Origin: Elusimicrobiota bacterium
GTDB taxonomy: Bacteria > Elusimicrobiota > Endomicrobiia > Endomicrobiales > Endomicrobiaceae
Reading direction: 5' to 3'
NCBI GenBank assembly: GCA_017525905.1
Contig: JAFXSD010000022.1
Span: 1-64,000, forward strand
Length of the DNA stretch: 64,000 bases
Below are positions 62,131 to 64,000 of the stretch, one piece after another (within the stretch, counting starts at the first letter, position 1; each line of letters opens with the position of its first letter). Below the pieces are notes generated by a model. The model did no database searches. It was not told where the DNA came from and saw only the letters and a list, made by a program, of their open reading frames with translations. A program made the position numbers and the translations under genes.

Positions 62131-62132
62131 AA

Positions 62133-63455
62133 ATGTTAAAAAACAAAAAAATTGCAATATTAATTTTTATTTTCTTTTTTTTAACACAACTTTGTTATTC
62201 GGCAACGGTTAATTCCGAAATGCTTTTAAATGCCGTAAGGCAAAATGATGTAGATGTAGTCCGTCAGTGTTTAAGAAAAGGCGTAAGCCCGAATTCCCAA
62301 GATTCTATGGGTAATTCGGCATTGTTAATATCAATCAGTATGGGATACTCAAATATAGCAACCGTTCTCATAAAAAACGGAGCAACGGTTAATGTTGCAT
62401 ATAACATGGGAATGGATTCTTTGATGTTGGCAATAAACAAAGGTATGGAAGAAGTTGCAAAATTGTTGATAGATTATGATGTGGATTTAAATACTAAATT
62501 AACGAACGGAATGACGGCATTAATGATGGCTTCCGAGAAAGGAATGTTTGATTTGGTGAAGTATATGGTAAAACACGGTGCGGATATAAATGCAAAAACA
62601 AAAGACGGGCTTACGGCATCCGTATTCGCAATGAAGAGCGGTCATAATGATATTGTTAAATATTTTAATCAAGTTGGAACTGTCCCGGGAACATTGGGAG
62701 AATCTATTCTTACTTCAAACATTCGATTAGCCGAAAGATTTATTGCGTACGGTTCGGAAATAGACGAAAGAGGTATACAGGGAAAGACTCCGTTAATAAT
62801 TGCCTTTGACAGTAACGACTATGAGATGGCGGCTTTTTTAATATCAAAAGGTGCTGATATTAATGCCAGGGATAATAGCGGTATAACTCCTATAATATCG
62901 GCATGTGCTTCAAATAACATGGATTTAATTCAGCTTGCATTTACAACAGGAGCAAATATAAATGTTTGTGATGTTAATGGTGTTACTCCTTTGATGTATG
63001 CATTATATAAATCGAATTATGATGTGATAAAAATGTTGGTAAAATATAAAGCAGACATAAATGTTTGTGACAATAATGGTGTTACTCCGTTGGGAATAGC
63101 CGTAAGAATGGGAAATTTAGAAATTGTGAAGTTGCTTGTGCAAAACGGGGCAATAATAAATTACAAAGATGAAAACAATACTCGTTTATTGAATATTGCG
63201 GTTGATACGAATAACTTGGATATGGTTTCTTTTTTATTGGATAGCGGAGCAAGAGTTAACGGTAAAGATTTAAGTGGAAAAACTCCGTTGATATTGGCTG
63301 CTTCGAAAGGATATTTTGATATAGCAAAAAAATTGTTAGATAGCGGAGCAAGATTACATTCAAGTGATAATGATGGTTTAACTGCATTAGATTATGCGAA
63401 AAAAAATAAAGATTACAGCATGACAGAGCTTTTGAAAAACAGGAAAAGCAATTAA
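62133..63455 (+). CDS. Exported ankyrin-repeat protein
   Basis: A 440-residue protein with a signal peptide (residues 1-24, ending LCYSA) followed by about twelve ankyrin repeats from residue 28 to the end. They are seen as phrases such as NSALLISISMGYSNIATVLI and GVTPLMYALYKSNYDVIKML. One repeat near residues 180-205 is degenerate (VGTVPGTLGESILTSNIRLA). Ankyrin repeats bind proteins, and exported ones occur in host-associated bacteria as periplasmic or secreted binders. The ATG at 62133 (MLKNKK) begins 2 nt after the TPR stop; an in-frame start 36 nt earlier, inside that gene, is rejected because it would precede the signal peptide with polar residues. Confidence 0.87.
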   Translation: MLKNKKIAILIFIFFFLTQLCYSATVNSEMLLNAVRQNDVDVVRQCLRKGVSPNSQDSMGNSALLISISMGYSNIATVLIKNGATVNVAYNMGMDSLMLAINKGMEEVAKLLIDYDVDLNTKLTNGMTALMMASEKGMFDLVKYMVKHGADINAKTKDGLTASVFAMKSGHNDIVKYFNQVGTVPGTLGESILTSNIRLAERFIAYGSEIDERGIQGKTPLIIAFDSNDYEMAAFLISKGADINARDNSGITPIISACASNNMDLIQLAFTTGANINVCDVNGVTPLMYALYKSNYDVIKMLVKYKADINVCDNNGVTPLGIAVRMGNLEIVKLLVQNGAIINYKDENNTRLLNIAVDTNNLDMVSFLLDSGARVNGKDLSGKTPLILAASKGYFDIAKKLLDSGARLHSSDNDGLTALDYAKKNKDYSMTELLKNRKSN

Positions 63456-63498
63456 AAGGAATTTTTTGACATATTAAAAAATGTTTTCCTTTTTTTTA
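63454..63498 (+). terminator. Terminator after the ankyrin gene
   Basis: AAAAGGAATTTTTT and AAAAAATGTTTTCCTTTT form a long A/T-rich stem around GACATATT, then a T-run. It overlaps the stop codon. Confidence 0.65.
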
Positions 63499-63538
63499 GA
63501 TAAATAAATTTATTAATAAAGGATAAAAGGATAAAATT

Positions 63539-64000
63539 ATGGAAAATTATGTAAGACCGTTTTCATTGTTTTCAGAACAGGATATTTATCTTTTTAAAGA
63601 AGGAAGTCATTTTCAACTTTATAATTTATTGGGAGCTCATCATGTAAAGTATGAAGATAAAGACGGGGTTTATTTTGCTGTTTGGGCACCTAATGCAAAA
63701 CATGTTTCCGTTATAGGTGATTTTAATTATTGGGACAAATATTCTCATCCCTTGGTGCCGAGAGGGGATTCTTCCGGTATTTGGGAAGGATTTATTCCTT
63801 ATTTAAAACAAGGTGATACTTACAAATATTTCATAATTTCAAATTTTAATAATTATTCTGTCGAAAAAGCTGACCCTTATGCTTTTCATTGTGAAACTCC
63901 TCAAAAGACCGGTTCTAAAATTTGGGATCTTTCTTATGATTGGAATGATAAAGATTGGATGAATTTCAGATATAAAAAAAACAGCATGAAATCTCCTATG
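63539..64000 (+). CDS. glgB: 1,4-alpha-glucan branching enzyme GlgB, 5' part
   Basis: The reading frame from ATG 63539 is open to the window end (154 codons), so the gene is cut by the window border. The translated part is the N-terminal glycogen-binding (CBM48) domain: LYNLLGAHHV, VYFAVWAPNAKHVSVIGDFNYWD, SGIWEGFIPYLKQGDTYKYFI and KADPYAFHCETPQKTGSKIW, all characteristic of branching enzymes. GlgB makes alpha-1,6 branches in glycogen. The catalytic barrel lies beyond the window. AAAAGG stands 8 nt upstream of the ATG, and the terminator of the ankyrin gene separates it from the previous unit. Confidence 0.93.
   Translation, partial: MENYVRPFSLFSEQDIYLFKEGSHFQLYNLLGAHHVKYEDKDGVYFAVWAPNAKHVSVIGDFNYWDKYSHPLVPRGDSSGIWEGFIPYLKQGDTYKYFIISNFNNYSVEKADPYAFHCETPQKTGSKIWDLSYDWNDKDWMNFRYKKNSMKSPM

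Noticed and set aside
63466-63502. Promoter for glgB using TTGACA at 63466-63471
   Set aside because: The nearest -10-like hexamer is about 25 nt away and the TTGACA lies in the loop region of the terminator hairpin; spacing is unsuitable.

Overview
The window is about 64 kb of AT-rich, gene-dense bacterial DNA with short intergenic gaps, mostly on the + strand. It comes from a diderm: there is an apolipoprotein N-acyltransferase, dTDP-rhamnose genes (rmlB, rmlC, rmlD), a heptosyltransferase-family enzyme and an O-antigen ligase-like protein. Five tRNA genes are present, four of them without an encoded CCA. No mobile element, prophage, CRISPR array or rRNA was seen. The overall style suggests an uncultured gut or host-associated lineage such as Elusimicrobiota (Endomicrobium-like). 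This is an inference from base composition, gene content and a giant secreted protein of a kind I associate with Elusimicrobiota/Omnitrophota; nothing here proves the taxonomy.

Layout. 1-4.2 kb: an acyl-CoA/acetyl-CoA synthetase and argJ, closed by a strong terminator, then a family-2 glycosyltransferase with the decayed start of a second copy behind it. 4.2-9.5 kb (minus strand): a five-gene operon read as epimerase-fold reductase, serine-palmitoyltransferase-like enzyme, GNAT-fold acyltransferase, rmlB and an SPFH protein. The first three match the bacterial ceramide pathway (CerR, Spt, bCerS). 9.6-19.4 kb: tRNA-Met, rimI, secA, lnt, prfB (with the programmed +1 frameshift), an aldehyde dehydrogenase and a 7TM-GAF histidine kinase. 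19.4-26.1 kb: a purine operon purC-purS-purL-purQ-(small membrane protein)-purD-purE, in which PurS is a tandem duplicate. 26.2-29.2 kb: mnmA, an FtsB/DivIC-like protein, a metal-binding-lipoprotein-like protein and gpmA. 29.2-35 kb: tRNA-Leu, a C_GCAxxG_C_C protein, initiator tRNA, a GH94 phosphorylase, a secreted protein, rmlC and rmlD.

35.0-44.0 kb holds a 180-residue membrane protein and a 2803-residue exported giant. The giant has a ChaN/Tiki-like N-terminal module, a hydrophobic hairpin, a 20-residue beta-solenoid repeat and an apparent UDP-sugar-pyrophosphorylase-like domain. It is the best candidate here for an undescribed system. 44.2-46.9 kb: two minus-strand glycosyltransferases and a divergent ABC ATPase. 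46.9-57.4 kb: two class II tRNA nucleotidyltransferase paralogues, one lacking the flexible loop (possible CC-adding/A-adding split), tRNA-Gly, tRNA-Ser, a SLOG protein, rmuC, the pyrimidine genes pyrR-pyrB-pyrC-pyrK and an O-antigen ligase-like gene. 57.4-64 kb: a small membrane protein, a 1485-residue TPR protein, an exported ankyrin-repeat protein and the 5' part of glgB.

Regulation visible in the sequence: sigma-70-type promoters with 17-nt spacing precede secA, purC, the first glycosyltransferase gene and three tRNA genes. Several genes without a Shine-Dalgarno sequence have a -10 box only 5-8 nt before the ATG, which suggests leaderless transcripts.
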